Below, piece after piece: positions 8,110-16,839 of a DNA stretch of 64,000 nucleotides; position 1 is the first letter of the stretch, and the number at the start of each line of letters is the position of its first letter. The notes beneath the pieces are model-generated. The model was not told where the DNA came from. It did not search any database and saw only the letters and a list, made by a program, of their open reading frames with translations. Source of the stretch: Pseudomonadota bacterium (GTDB lineage: Bacteria > Pseudomonadota > Gammaproteobacteria > Acidiferrobacterales > UBA6901); contig JAJYEK010000003.1 in assembly GCA_021785795.1 (NCBI GenBank), forward strand, positions 32,864 through 96,863. Direction: 5' to 3'. Both the position numbers and the translations under genes were made by a program.

Positions 8110-11100
8110 GACGAATTCTCATCCTGATCTCCTGCTTCCTGCTGGCGGTTGGCGGGATCGGACATTGGCTGATTTTCACGCCTGCGGGGGCTCGCTGGAT
8201 GCTGGCGCGCATTCCCGGTCTGGAAATTGCGACGGTGCAGGGCAACCTGGCCGGGAACCTGGAATTGCGCGGCCTGCGCTGGCGCAAGGGCGCCGAGCGG
8301 TTGTCGGTGGATCGGCTTGAAATTGATTGGTCGCCAGCTGCTCTGTGGCATGCTGAGATCCTGGTTAGAACGCTGCGGATGAGCGGCGCAGAGATCCACC
8401 TGGCTTCATCTCCGGAACCTGCTTTGGCGCCGGATCTATTGTTTCCACACCTGCCACCCTGGTTCCATCTGTTGCATGTGCAGATCGCGCATCTGGATCT
8501 TGCGCAACTAACGTCCTGGAGGGGGCGGCAGCGGCAGCTCAGTCTTCGGCAGGTTGCGGCAGATGTAACGTGGACCGGCGCGCACCTGCGTTCAGCGCAT
8601 TGTCGCATCGTGTCATCCGGATGGGTGGCGGAAGGCTCTCTGAATTTGGGGTGGGTAAGACCAAGCCTTAAGAGCATCGGGACCTGGGTGTCGTCCGGTA
8701 CGCGGATAGCATGGAGCGCGGACTGGAAGGCCAGTCCGGGCGCACCGCTCGGCGGACCGGTCATTGTCCGCGCACAAGGCGGCGTTTCCTTCGCGATTGC
8801 TGCAGATGCCAGGCTGGAACAGCGCGCGTTTCAGCTGCGCAATGGGCGCCTCCTGGTTCCGGGGCTGAGCAGACCGGCGCTGCTAAATGCCGTGCTTTCT
8901 TACGGTCATCGCTCCGGCCACTACCATCTTCATCTCCGCGGGGAGGAGATTTATTTGGGCGGTTTGCGCAAGCCGGTTCCAGCCGGTCCCTATGCCCTAG
9001 ATCTGCAGCTGGATGGAACTCTCCAGCGTTACCTCGGGCACATGATGCTTCGGGCGCCGAAGATCCGCACCCGCCTTGCGGCAGATCTTGCCGGAGATGA
9101 GGCGGGATACCGGATGACCGCGCTTTCCGGTGACATGCTCGGTGGATGCGTGAGCAGTGGCTGGATGACGCTGACCTGGCGACCGGCGTTGCGCATTGCG
9201 GCACAGCTGACCTTGGCTGGCGTGAATCCGGAAAGCCTGCTACCCCAGCTGCAAGGCAGCCTGAACGGGGCCCTGCGGCTGCGGTTGATGAAGAATGACG
9301 GCGGGCTGGACGGGACCCTGGCAGTGAATCTCGTTTCTAGCCGTGTCGATCACCAGAGGCTGCAGGGCCGGGCCCGGTTCAGTTTCACGCCGCGGGTGTT
9401 TCAGGTTGATGCGCTGGACATCACCGGCCCCGGCCTGGACGTGCGTGCCGCGGGCGCTTTGCAGCGGCGGGTGGATTTTTCAGCATGGGTATCCCGGTGG
9501 GCTAACATATTTCCGGCGCTGCGGGGCGAGAGCCGTGTCGCAGGTTGGCTGGCCTACGCGAGCGGGCGCTGGCGGGGCCGGATACAGGGCCGGGCGCAGC
9601 ACCTGCGTTTCCGGGCCTACCAGGCGGCTACCGTGCACCTTACAGCCACATCGACGTCCGGTGTGCGGGGCCGTCTGGATATTCAAGCACAGGGGCTGCG
9701 GGTTGCCGGCGTAGATATCGATTTGAATGCCCTGACCCAGGGAACGCCAAGCAATTTCGACAGCCGTATCGAAGCCCGCTGGCAGGGCAATGTTGTCCGG
9801 CTTGCCGCAAGAGTCTCTCACCGCGCCAATGCATGGAACGCAGAGCTGCAACGCCTGAACGTCGAAGGTCGACGCGTTGGTCGCTGGAGCCTGACGGAAC
9901 CGGTCCGGATCGGCTGGAGTCGCGGACGGGTCGCGGTGCCCACGCTAGGTCTCGTCGATGGCCGGGGAGCAAGCATCCGCCTGGCCGGTGATTGGGCCTT
10001 TGCTGAGCGGCGTGGTCAAGGCTCAATCCATATCCGTGCCCTGCCTTTGAACGTGATTGCCGTTTCCGGGGAAGTCCAGGCTAAGGGGCGGGTTGACCTT
10101 GATGCTGCTGCGCGCTGCGACGGGTCGTGCACGGCGGTTGGGGATGCCGGCCTTTCTGGCGCGACATTCGCCTGGCGCCAGGACGGCCGGGTAATTGAGA
10201 TTCCCGTGTCCTCATGGACTGCCGGTCTGCGCGCAAGCGCCAAGGCGATCACGGTCGACACCCGGCTGATCCTGGCGAAGGGATTAGGAGCGGCAGATGG
10301 GGTAGTGACCTTGCCCATCGCGCTAAATGTTCCGTTCTCATGGTTACCGGCGGGCCCGGTGAGGGGGAGGCTCAATTTTGATTTGCGGTCTCGCATGCTC
10401 GCGGCCGCCTCGTTTCACCGTGTCACCGTGGGCCCAGGGTGGCAAATCGGGGGCAATCTGCGCCTGACCGGATCCTGGACGCATCCCGAATGGGGCGGCA
10501 GCGCGGTATTGCGGAACGCCACAATCTTTATCCCGCAAGCGGGAATCTCTGTCACTCGGATCCATGCGCACTTGCAGGCCAGGGGCGATAATCTGGTCAT
10601 CAGCCGATTCCAGGCGGATTCCGGAAAGGGCAGCATTCGCGGACAGGGGATTGTAAACCTTTCCGGGTTTACCCCGTCGCAGTACCGCCTGCAGCTGACG
10701 GGCAATGATTTCTCCATCCTGAACCTTCCGGAGGTCACCGCTTCAGTCGCTCCGAACATAACCATAGATGGTGACCGCCAGCGTGTCCGCATCACCGGCA
10801 AAGTGACCGCTGATCGGCTGCGCATCCTGGGAAGCCAGCTCGGCGGTGTACGTCCGAGCGGGGATGTAGTGTTCGTGAAGGCTCCGGTGGAGCCCGGCAT
10901 CGGTCCCGTGTTCGACGTCAGGCTGGTGCTTGGCTTGGGCAATGATGCCAAAGTGATACTGGGAGGCCTGCAATCCGGCCTGCAGGGAACGCTTCAAATA
11001 ATGGCCCAGGCCAAGCAGCCACCCCGGCTGGAAGGGGTGTTGAACATGGCGAACGGTAGCTATGAGATTTATGGCAAGAGCCTGAAGTTTACCCGCGGCG

Positions 11101-11672
11101 TGATCCGGTTCAACGGCGCTGCGGGCCAGGGTATATTGGATGTGCTGGCATTGCGCCGTGTATCTGCGACTGCCTTCGGGACGAATCTTGAGAATGTTCA
11201 GGTGGGGGTGCAGGTAACCGGTACCCTCCAGTCTCCCCAGGTGCAGCTCTACTCGGTACCGGCCATGTCCGACACGGATGTGCTTTCCTATCTGGTCTTC
11301 GGCTACCCGGCTAGCGGTCTGCAAAGCCAAAATACCCTTCTCGCGGCAGCGGCAAGCCAGCTCTTCTCAACGACTCAGGCGACCTTGTTCCGGCAGAGCC
11401 TGCTAGGCGACGTCGGGCTGGGCAACCTTAGCACTAGCTCAGCCGGGGCCGGAGCGGGTACCGGGGCCGGAACCAGCGGCCTCGCCGGAACCATCATCAC
11501 GCTGGGACATTACCTGACGCCCTATCTCTACGTCAGCATCGGTCGATCTATAATGGGTACCGGTACTGTGGCGCGCCTGCGCTACCGCCTCACTCGCTCG
11601 ATCGAAGTCCAGACGGAGGGGGGTACAGTTGGCAGTGGCGTCAGCGTGTTTTACCGCATTGAACTGCGATAA
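8106..11672 (+). CDS. tamB: Translocation and assembly module protein TamB (DUF490)
   Basis: Inner-membrane-anchored, periplasm-spanning beta-groove protein, partner of TamA and member of the AsmA/TamB lipid-transport superfamily. I place the start at GTG 8106 (RRILILISCFLLAVGGIG, one N-terminal membrane anchor), overlapping the tamA stop; an open frame extends upstream to 7677 but lies inside tamA in another frame. The 1188-residue product is rich in repeated beta-strands and ends with the DUF490 C-terminal domain: SYEIYGKSLKFTRGVIRFNG, the DTDVLSYLVFGYP segment and a terminal strand ending YRIELR. A Gly/Ala/Thr-rich low-complexity stretch (AGAGAGTGAGTSG) sits near the C-terminus. Identity is secure. 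Confidence 0.93.
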   Translation: MRRILILISCFLLAVGGIGHWLIFTPAGARWMLARIPGLEIATVQGNLAGNLELRGLRWRKGAERLSVDRLEIDWSPAALWHAEILVRTLRMSGAEIHLASSPEPALAPDLLFPHLPPWFHLLHVQIAHLDLAQLTSWRGRQRQLSLRQVAADVTWTGAHLRSAHCRIVSSGWVAEGSLNLGWVRPSLKSIGTWVSSGTRIAWSADWKASPGAPLGGPVIVRAQGGVSFAIAADARLEQRAFQLRNGRLLVPGLSRPALLNAVLSYGHRSGHYHLHLRGEEIYLGGLRKPVPAGPYALDLQLDGTLQRYLGHMMLRAPKIRTRLAADLAGDEAGYRMTALSGDMLGGCVSSGWMTLTWRPALRIAAQLTLAGVNPESLLPQLQGSLNGALRLRLMKNDGGLDGTLAVNLVSSRVDHQRLQGRARFSFTPRVFQVDALDITGPGLDVRAAGALQRRVDFSAWVSRWANIFPALRGESRVAGWLAYASGRWRGRIQGRAQHLRFRAYQAATVHLTATSTSGVRGRLDIQAQGLRVAGVDIDLNALTQGTPSNFDSRIEARWQGNVVRLAARVSHRANAWNAELQRLNVEGRRVGRWSLTEPVRIGWSRGRVAVPTLGLVDGRGASIRLAGDWAFAERRGQGSIHIRALPLNVIAVSGEVQAKGRVDLDAAARCDGSCTAVGDAGLSGATFAWRQDGRVIEIPVSSWTAGLRASAKAITVDTRLILAKGLGAADGVVTLPIALNVPFSWLPAGPVRGRLNFDLRSRMLAAASFHRVTVGPGWQIGGNLRLTGSWTHPEWGGSAVLRNATIFIPQAGISVTRIHAHLQARGDNLVISRFQADSGKGSIRGQGIVNLSGFTPSQYRLQLTGNDFSILNLPEVTASVAPNITIDGDRQRVRITGKVTADRLRILGSQLGGVRPSGDVVFVKAPVEPGIGPVFDVRLVLGLGNDAKVILGGLQSGLQGTLQIMAQAKQPPRLEGVLNMANGSYEIYGKSLKFTRGVIRFNGAAGQGILDVLALRRVSATAFGTNLENVQVGVQVTGTLQSPQVQLYSVPAMSDTDVLSYLVFGYPASGLQSQNTLLAAAASQLFSTTQATLFRQSLLGDVGLGNLSTSSAGAGAGTGAGTSGLAGTIITLGHYLTPYLYVSIGRSIMGTGTVARLRYRLTRSIEVQTEGGTVGSGVSVFYRIELR

Positions 11673-12019
11673 TTTAGGCCGCAAATCCGGGCGCGCCGTT
11701 TCACTGTACCGGAAATCTGCGGCCCGGCCATCAGCGCGGACCCAAGCGCCGGATTGCCGGTCGGCCCCTGTGCCAAAGGTACAGCAACTCCCCGGGGCAT
11801 GGCAGAAGAGGCTAGCGTTACGTGTTCTGGGCGGCACATTGCCGCGGCGTTGCAGCCCGTTTCGGACCGCGTCCTAGCAGCGGTCGCGGCGCGAAGCGCG
11901 CACCGCGATGCCGTCATCGATCCATGCGCTATCCTCAGTATGCCGATATCCGGTCTATGACATCTGAAGCGCCGCGGCACGTTCTGGTAATATAGGGGGC
12001 ACTCCAGCAAATCAGACCA
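11673..12019. other. Intergenic region without a recognisable gene
   Basis: About 350 bp between tamB and a small orphan gene. Frames on both strands are compositionally unlike proteins. A TAATAT box near 11991 could be a -10 element for the orphan gene at 12020, but I see no good -35 partner. Confidence 0.3.
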
Positions 12020-12352
12020 GTGATGGTGGCGAGCATGCCGAGTATCGTAGATCCCCTGCGCAGATTCGCGGACCAGCATCCCATTGAACCCGGCGCCATA
12101 ATCGTGGATGGTCGAATGGACAATGGCCACGCTTGCCGGCTGATCGACAATACCGGCGACATCGACCCGGGAATGCTCAAAGAACTGCTGGACCTGCTTG
12201 TTAGCGAGAAGCGCTTTGGCGGCGCCGGATTGTCGCCGGCGGGAGGCAATGCGGTAACTATCGGGGCCCCGCAGTGTGGGCATATCCAGGTTGGAGAAGT
12301 TCTCTACCGCCTGCTCGTATTTCCTTACGAGGCGCGAATCGACCGTTTCTGA
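12020..12352 (+). CDS. Hypothetical protein, about 110 residues
   Basis: Not recognised. The product has a balanced composition (acidic, basic and hydrophobic residues in alternation), for example IIVDGRMDNGHACRLIDNTG and LKELLDLLVSEKRFGG, and codon third positions rich in G/C like its neighbours, so it is more likely a gene than a chance frame. No signal peptide, membrane segment or known motif is visible. The alternative start at the second Met (12023) or an ATG at 12035 is equally possible; no strong ribosome site precedes any of them. It converges on the PA2778-like gene 65 bp away. An overlapping 239-codon frame on the other strand looks non-coding. Confidence 0.5.
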   Translation: MMVASMPSIVDPLRRFADQHPIEPGAIIVDGRMDNGHACRLIDNTGDIDPGMLKELLDLLVSEKRFGGAGLSPAGGNAVTIGAPQCGHIQVGEVLYRLLVFPYEARIDRF

Positions 12353-12417
12353 GCGGGGCGCCATTTCCATGTTCCGGACGGGTCTGGCGGCATTCCATTG
12401 AGGTAATCGGGGCCGGC

Positions 12418-13470
12418 CTATTCGATGCGAGGGCGCATGCGATTTCTCCTCTGTCCATCCGCGCCTTGGCGTATTTCGATTTCAGCCAGGGTCCTCCTGA
12501 AGGCAGCATCCATTGGGCCGCCCAAAGCGACGGCCCGGCGGGCAGCTTGGGCTGCTTCGGAAAGGCGGCCTTCATCGGCCAGGGTCTGTGCCAAGTTGTT
12601 GTAGGCGATGCCGGAGCCGGGGTGTTGGCGTGCGGCCGTGCGGTAGGCAGCCTCGGCGCCAGCCAGGTCTTTCAGCGCGTAGCATGCATTGCCGAGCCCG
12701 ACTCTGGCGACGAGACTGTCCGGCCAACGTCGCAACGCAGTGGCGTAGGCAATGCGCGCCTGGCGGAAGTGTTTCAGGCGTTCCATCGCTGCAACGGCCT
12801 TCAGATAGGGCCGCCTTTGGGCGGCGGCCGGAAGGCGGTTGGGTGGTAGGACAAGTAGTCCCCAGTCGCCGCTACGCGCCCAGGTTCGTTCGAAGAGGCC
12901 TAAAGGCATTCTCTGGCGGGCGGCGTCGCCGGAGCGCAGGGTGACTTCGTCCCCGGCCACGTTCGTTCCCACCACGACGGCATAGTGCCAAACGGGGTAC
13001 CAGCTCAGCCCCAGGTTCTCCAGGATGACCACCGGGTTGCCGGCCCCAAGCTCGGTCAGGAGCGACGGCAGGCCCGGCTTAATGACATACGCGATGCGTC
13101 CATTGCGCCGTGCTGCGGCCACCATTTCCGCCTGCAGGCTGCCCCGGCGCCCGGGTAGGTAGACTTCGGGAGTCAGCTGGTCCGGAGTGACCCGAACCCC
13201 TGACCAGCTGAGCGCCATCGCAAGGGATGCGGGCCCGCATTGGTAGGCCTTCTGAGGAAAGAACGGTACGCCGCTGACGCGGGTAATTTCTTGGCCAAAG
13301 CGCGCACTGGCGCGCACGCGGTCGGTCTGCGGTGTCGTGGCGCAGCCGGACAGAAGGGTGAGGAGAACGAGAAGACTGCTGGCAATCCCGCGCGGGAGGA
13401 AATCCGGCGGCACCAGGCGCCCGCCTGCAAGCCGCATTCGAGTTTGCAAAGATTCGTTCTCTCGAGCCAT
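12418..13470 (-). CDS. PA2778-family lipoprotein: C39-like cysteine peptidase plus TPR
   Basis: Secreted lipoprotein with a lipobox near residue 40 (LLTLLSGCATT). A papain-like C39 domain follows (around residues 65-215): the catalytic Cys lies in FPQKAYQCGPASLAMAL and the catalytic His in WYPVWHYAVVVG. A C-terminal TPR region (around residues 225-335) includes ARVGLGNACYALKDLAGAEAAY and AYNNLAQTLADEGRLSEA. This architecture, next to a small membrane protein of the PA2779 type, is a conserved proteobacterial pair of unknown role. It starts 58 bp after the stop of that partner on the same strand. The active-site residues are intact, so it is probably an active protease or transpeptidase-like enzyme; its substrate is unknown. 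Confidence 0.85.
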   Translation of the reverse strand: MARENESLQTRMRLAGGRLVPPDFLPRGIASSLLVLLTLLSGCATTPQTDRVRASARFGQEITRVSGVPFFPQKAYQCGPASLAMALSWSGVRVTPDQLTPEVYLPGRRGSLQAEMVAAARRNGRIAYVIKPGLPSLLTELGAGNPVVILENLGLSWYPVWHYAVVVGTNVAGDEVTLRSGDAARQRMPLGLFERTWARSGDWGLLVLPPNRLPAAAQRRPYLKAVAAMERLKHFRQARIAYATALRRWPDSLVARVGLGNACYALKDLAGAEAAYRTAARQHPGSGIAYNNLAQTLADEGRLSEAAQAARRAVALGGPMDAAFRRTLAEIEIRQGADGQRRNRMRPRIE

Positions 13471-13528
13471 GTCCGGGCGGCTTGCCGACCACTCGATTCC
13501 GGCAGCGAGCCGTACCTCGAAGCCGCCC

Positions 13529-13945
13529 CTAGCGTGCGTGCTTCTTTACGAACGGGAAGACATCGGTATAGCCCATAATGTCGGTGTAAAGAAGAACCAG
13601 AAACACCACCAGGCCGACGAACAAAAGCCCCCCGAAATCGCCCCCAGCCGGGAGCTTGCCTATTCGGCCCGCAATGTCGGCTACCTGGGCATTGGTCAGA
13701 CTGTTTACGCGTGCACTCACGTCTTTCGGATTGACTCCCATTGACAGCATCTCAGCGCGCACTTCCTTGCGCTCGAGGAATGCCCGAACGCGTGCCCGGT
13801 TCGTGGAGCTTGCAGCACGGCTGTCGAGAATGGTCCCTGTCCCGATGATCTGGGCGCGCGCCGCCGCGACATGAATCCCCATGAACACCAGGCAAAGAAT
13901 CAGGAAGCGGCTGATGGATCTGGTAGCGATTCCGGTATTTTCCAT
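13529..13945 (-). CDS. PA2779-family small membrane protein
   Basis: About 138 residues from the ATG at 13945, which has GGAG six bases upstream; longer in-frame starts to 14041 lack this. An N-terminal hydrophobic segment (FLILCLVFMGIHVAAARA) looks like a signal peptide or anchor. The middle helical region RARVRAFLERKEVRAEMLSMGVNPKDV followed by RVNSLTNAQV is the family signature, and a C-terminal membrane helix (GGLLFVGLVVFLVLLYTDIMG) follows. It is almost always found beside the PA2778-type peptidase, as here, suggesting a membrane tether or substrate for it. The function is not established. Confidence 0.83.
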   Translation of the reverse strand: MENTGIATRSISRFLILCLVFMGIHVAAARAQIIGTGTILDSRAASSTNRARVRAFLERKEVRAEMLSMGVNPKDVSARVNSLTNAQVADIAGRIGKLPAGGDFGGLLFVGLVVFLVLLYTDIMGYTDVFPFVKKHAR

Positions 13946-14180
13946 GTTGGGCTCCGTAGGTGCTTGCATGTCCTGGACAGTACTGAAATTCTCCGCCGGA
14001 CGAATCGCCGGCGCGATTCGCGACGATGCAATATATAACACTGCTATTGGTCCTGAACAGCGCGCCTGACCCGGTACCGGACAGGCGGAGCAAAAGGTGC
14101 GCCGAAAGCGGGCGGCGAACCGCCGGCCGGAAAATTTGGCCGGTTTTCAATCGCCGCCACCGATAGGGCATAATAGCGAC

Positions 14181-15488
14181 ATGGACATGACCCTTTTCAG
14201 AAAGCGCCGCCGCGAGCTGATGGACCAGATGGGTGGGGGCGTGGCTATATTGCCAACATCGCCGGTGCGTACCCGCAACCGCGACGTGGACTTTCCTTTC
14301 CGGCCCGACAGCGACTTCTATTATCTGACCCATTTTCCGGAGCCGGAGGCGGTTGCGGTGCTGGTGCCGGGACGCGCGCATGGAGAGTTTATTTTGTTCT
14401 GTCGGGACAAAAATCCGGAAAAGGAAATCTGGGAGGGAAGACGTGCCGGCGTCGATGGTGTCCAGGAACTATATGGCGCCGATGACGCCTTTCCGATTGA
14501 CGATATCGATGACATCCTTCCCGGCTTGCTTGAAAACCGCGAAAAGGTCTTCTGCAGCATGGGGCGTGATCCCGAATTCGATCACCGTCTCATGAGCTGG
14601 GTCAACGAGGTCCGGGCCAAGGCACGCAACGGCGTACATGCGCCCGGGGAATTTGTGGATCTCGATCACATACTTCACGAGATGCGCCTGTTCAAGCGCC
14701 CTGAGGAATTGCGCCTGATGCGCAAGGCCGCCAAGATCTCGGCCCGCGCTCACCGACAAGCCATGATTTCCTGCCGCCCGGGCGCGATGGAGTACCAAAT
14801 CGAGGCCGAACTGCTGTACGAATTCACCAAGGGCGGCAGCCGCTTTCCCGCCTATCCTCCAATAGTGGGCGGAGGCGCCAACAGCTGTATCCTGCACTAC
14901 ACCGAAAATGGTGACGAACTCAAGGACGGTGATCTGCTGCTCATCGATGCCGGGGCCGAGGTGGATGGGTATGCCGCCGATATCACGCGTACTTTTCCGG
15001 TGAATGGAAGTTTCAGCGGTCCGCAGAGGGCCGTTTACGAAATCGTATTGGAAGCGCAGCTTGCAGCGATCAGCCGGGTTCGGGCCGGAAGCCACTGGAA
15101 CGAGCCGCACGATACTGCTGTGCGCATACTCGTGCGGGGATTGCTGGATCTAGGCCTCCTGAAGGGGGATGTGGATGCGCTTGTGGAAAATGGAGACTAC
15201 AGGCGTTTCTACATGCACCGCACCGGACATTGGCTGGGCATGGATGTGCACGACGTCGGTGATTACAAGGTGCATGATGTGTGGCGGCTGCTGGAGCCAG
15301 GAATGGTCCTGACGGTGGAGCCAGGCCTATATATCGCCGCCGGAAATAAGGATGTACCGCGCGAGTTTTGGAATATCGGCGTGCGGATAGAGGATGACGT
15401 ACTGGTTACCCGCGATGGCAACGAGGTGCTCAGTCACGAAGCGCCGAAGTCGGTCTCTGAAATCGAGACGCTGATGCATGACCAGTGA
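14181..15488 (+). CDS. pepP: Xaa-Pro aminopeptidase
   Basis: Dimetal aminopeptidase removing N-terminal residues preceding proline. From ATG 14181 the product is 435 residues, matching the family (about 440). The N-terminal creatinase-like domain includes DVDFPFRPDSDFYYLTHF. The catalytic pita-bread domain has metal ligands in LLIDAGAEVDGYAADITRTFPV (two Asp), HRTGHWLGMDVHD (His), LTVEPGLY (Glu) and VRIEDDVLVT (Glu). In-frame codons before 14181 (from 14097) are non-conserved. It heads a pepP-ubiH-ubiI run, the order seen in many gammaproteobacteria, and overlaps ubiH by 11 bp. Confidence 0.94.
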   Translation: MDMTLFRKRRRELMDQMGGGVAILPTSPVRTRNRDVDFPFRPDSDFYYLTHFPEPEAVAVLVPGRAHGEFILFCRDKNPEKEIWEGRRAGVDGVQELYGADDAFPIDDIDDILPGLLENREKVFCSMGRDPEFDHRLMSWVNEVRAKARNGVHAPGEFVDLDHILHEMRLFKRPEELRLMRKAAKISARAHRQAMISCRPGAMEYQIEAELLYEFTKGGSRFPAYPPIVGGGANSCILHYTENGDELKDGDLLLIDAGAEVDGYAADITRTFPVNGSFSGPQRAVYEIVLEAQLAAISRVRAGSHWNEPHDTAVRILVRGLLDLGLLKGDVDALVENGDYRRFYMHRTGHWLGMDVHDVGDYKVHDVWRLLEPGMVLTVEPGLYIAAGNKDVPREFWNIGVRIEDDVLVTRDGNEVLSHEAPKSVSEIETLMHDQ

Positions 15489-16788
15489 TGTCGGTTTCCG
15501 CGACGTTGGCGCGATTGCCGGCGTAACCACAGCGGCCGGTTCCGAGCCAGGGCTGTCCGCGCAACCGGATTATGACATCCTGATCGTTGGCGGCGGCATG
15601 GTCGGAGCCAGCCTCGGGATTGCCCTCGGGGGCGGCGGTTTGCGCGTTGGTGTGATCGAGTCCGTGCCGTATGGAGAGGCAGGCCAGCCCAGTTACGACG
15701 ATCGCACGGTTGCACTTGCTTATGGCTCCAAGCGCATTTTCTCGACACTTGGCGTGTGGGATAGCTTGCAGTCCGCAGCCGGTGTCACGGCCATCAGTCG
15801 TATCCACGTTTCAGATCGGGGACACTTCGGCTTCACACATCTCGACGCTGACGCGGCTGGCGTAGAGGCGCTGGGATACGTAGTGGAGAACCGTGTCCTG
15901 GGCGCGGTGCTGAGCGCGCGGTTGCGGGCGACAGCCGGCGTCGAACTGCTGCAGCCTGCCACGCTGATGTCAGTCGATTTTGCAGGTGACATCGCCACAG
16001 TGGGACTGGACCATGCCGGCTTGGTGCGCAGGCTGGCCGCCCGGCTGGTCGTAGCTGCCGACGGTGGTGATTCGGCGGTACGTTCCCTGGCCGGGATCGC
16101 CGTCCGCCGGGCAGATTACGGCCAGACAGCGGTGGTGGCCAATGTCTCGGTCGAACTTCCCCACAGGGGTACGGCATTTGAGCGGTTTACCGAGCACGGC
16201 CCGCTTGCGCTGCTGCCGATGTCGGAGAACCGCTGCAGCGTCGTGTGGAGCCTGCCTACGGACCAGGCAGATGCTGTGCTGGCGCTGCCGGACGCGGTCT
16301 TTCTCGAACGCCTCTATGACAGCTTCGGTAGCCGGCTTGGCCGATTTACCAAGGCCGGCAAGCGCCGAACCTATGCGCTTGCTCTGACCCGCGTTGCGGA
16401 GCATGTGCGCCCGCGCTTGGCTCTAATCGGGAACGCGGCGCATACCTTGCACCCCGTAGCCGGGCAGGGCTTCAATCTCGGTTTGCGCGATGTTGCCGCT
16501 CTGTCCCAAGTGTTGGCCGAGGCCTGGCACCGCGGCGACGATCCAGGTGATGTCAGCGTGTTGCGTGTCTATGCAGACTGGCGCCGACGCGATAATCTTG
16601 CCGTAAGTACTTTCACAGACGGTGTTGTGCGGCTGTTTTCCAACAATTTTGCGCCGCTCGTAGCTGCACGCAATTTTGGGCTGGTTGCGGTGGACCTCTT
16701 TCCAGGCATCAAGCGTGCTTTGCTTCAGCGCACCATGGGGCTTGCCGGGCGGTTGCCGCGGCTTGCCCGTGGCTTGCCTTTGTTCTAG
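15478..16788 (+). CDS. ubiH: Ubiquinone biosynthesis FAD hydroxylase UbiH
   Basis: Class A flavin monooxygenase hydroxylating the benzoquinol ring in ubiquinone synthesis (2-octaprenyl-6-methoxyphenol hydroxylase). Motifs: FAD dinucleotide fold YDILIVGGGMVGASLGIAL at about residue 32, the DG loop VVAADGGDSAVRSLAGI near 200, and the FAD-ribose motif LALIGNAAHTLHPVAGQGFNLGLRDV near 315. 436 residues, typically 390-400, the excess being a 30-residue N-terminal tail before the Rossmann fold; a later start is possible. It overlaps pepP and is followed 51 bp on by a paralogue. UbiH is assigned from gene order and similarity; it could be another member of the UbiFHIL family. Confidence 0.85.
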   Translation: MTSDVGFRDVGAIAGVTTAAGSEPGLSAQPDYDILIVGGGMVGASLGIALGGGGLRVGVIESVPYGEAGQPSYDDRTVALAYGSKRIFSTLGVWDSLQSAAGVTAISRIHVSDRGHFGFTHLDADAAGVEALGYVVENRVLGAVLSARLRATAGVELLQPATLMSVDFAGDIATVGLDHAGLVRRLAARLVVAADGGDSAVRSLAGIAVRRADYGQTAVVANVSVELPHRGTAFERFTEHGPLALLPMSENRCSVVWSLPTDQADAVLALPDAVFLERLYDSFGSRLGRFTKAGKRRTYALALTRVAEHVRPRLALIGNAAHTLHPVAGQGFNLGLRDVAALSQVLAEAWHRGDDPGDVSVLRVYADWRRRDNLAVSTFTDGVVRLFSNNFAPLVAARNFGLVAVDLFPGIKRALLQRTMGLAGRLPRLARGLPLF

Positions 16789-16839
16789 CCCTCCCATGGA
16801 GATCTCTGAAAGCCGGCGCAAATCCGGGTCGCCGCCGCG

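Noticed and set aside
11651..12370. 239-codon minus-strand frame over the gap after tamB
   Set aside because: Overlaps the end of tamB and the better small gene on the plus strand; Arg/Ala/Ser-rich with no recognisable domain.
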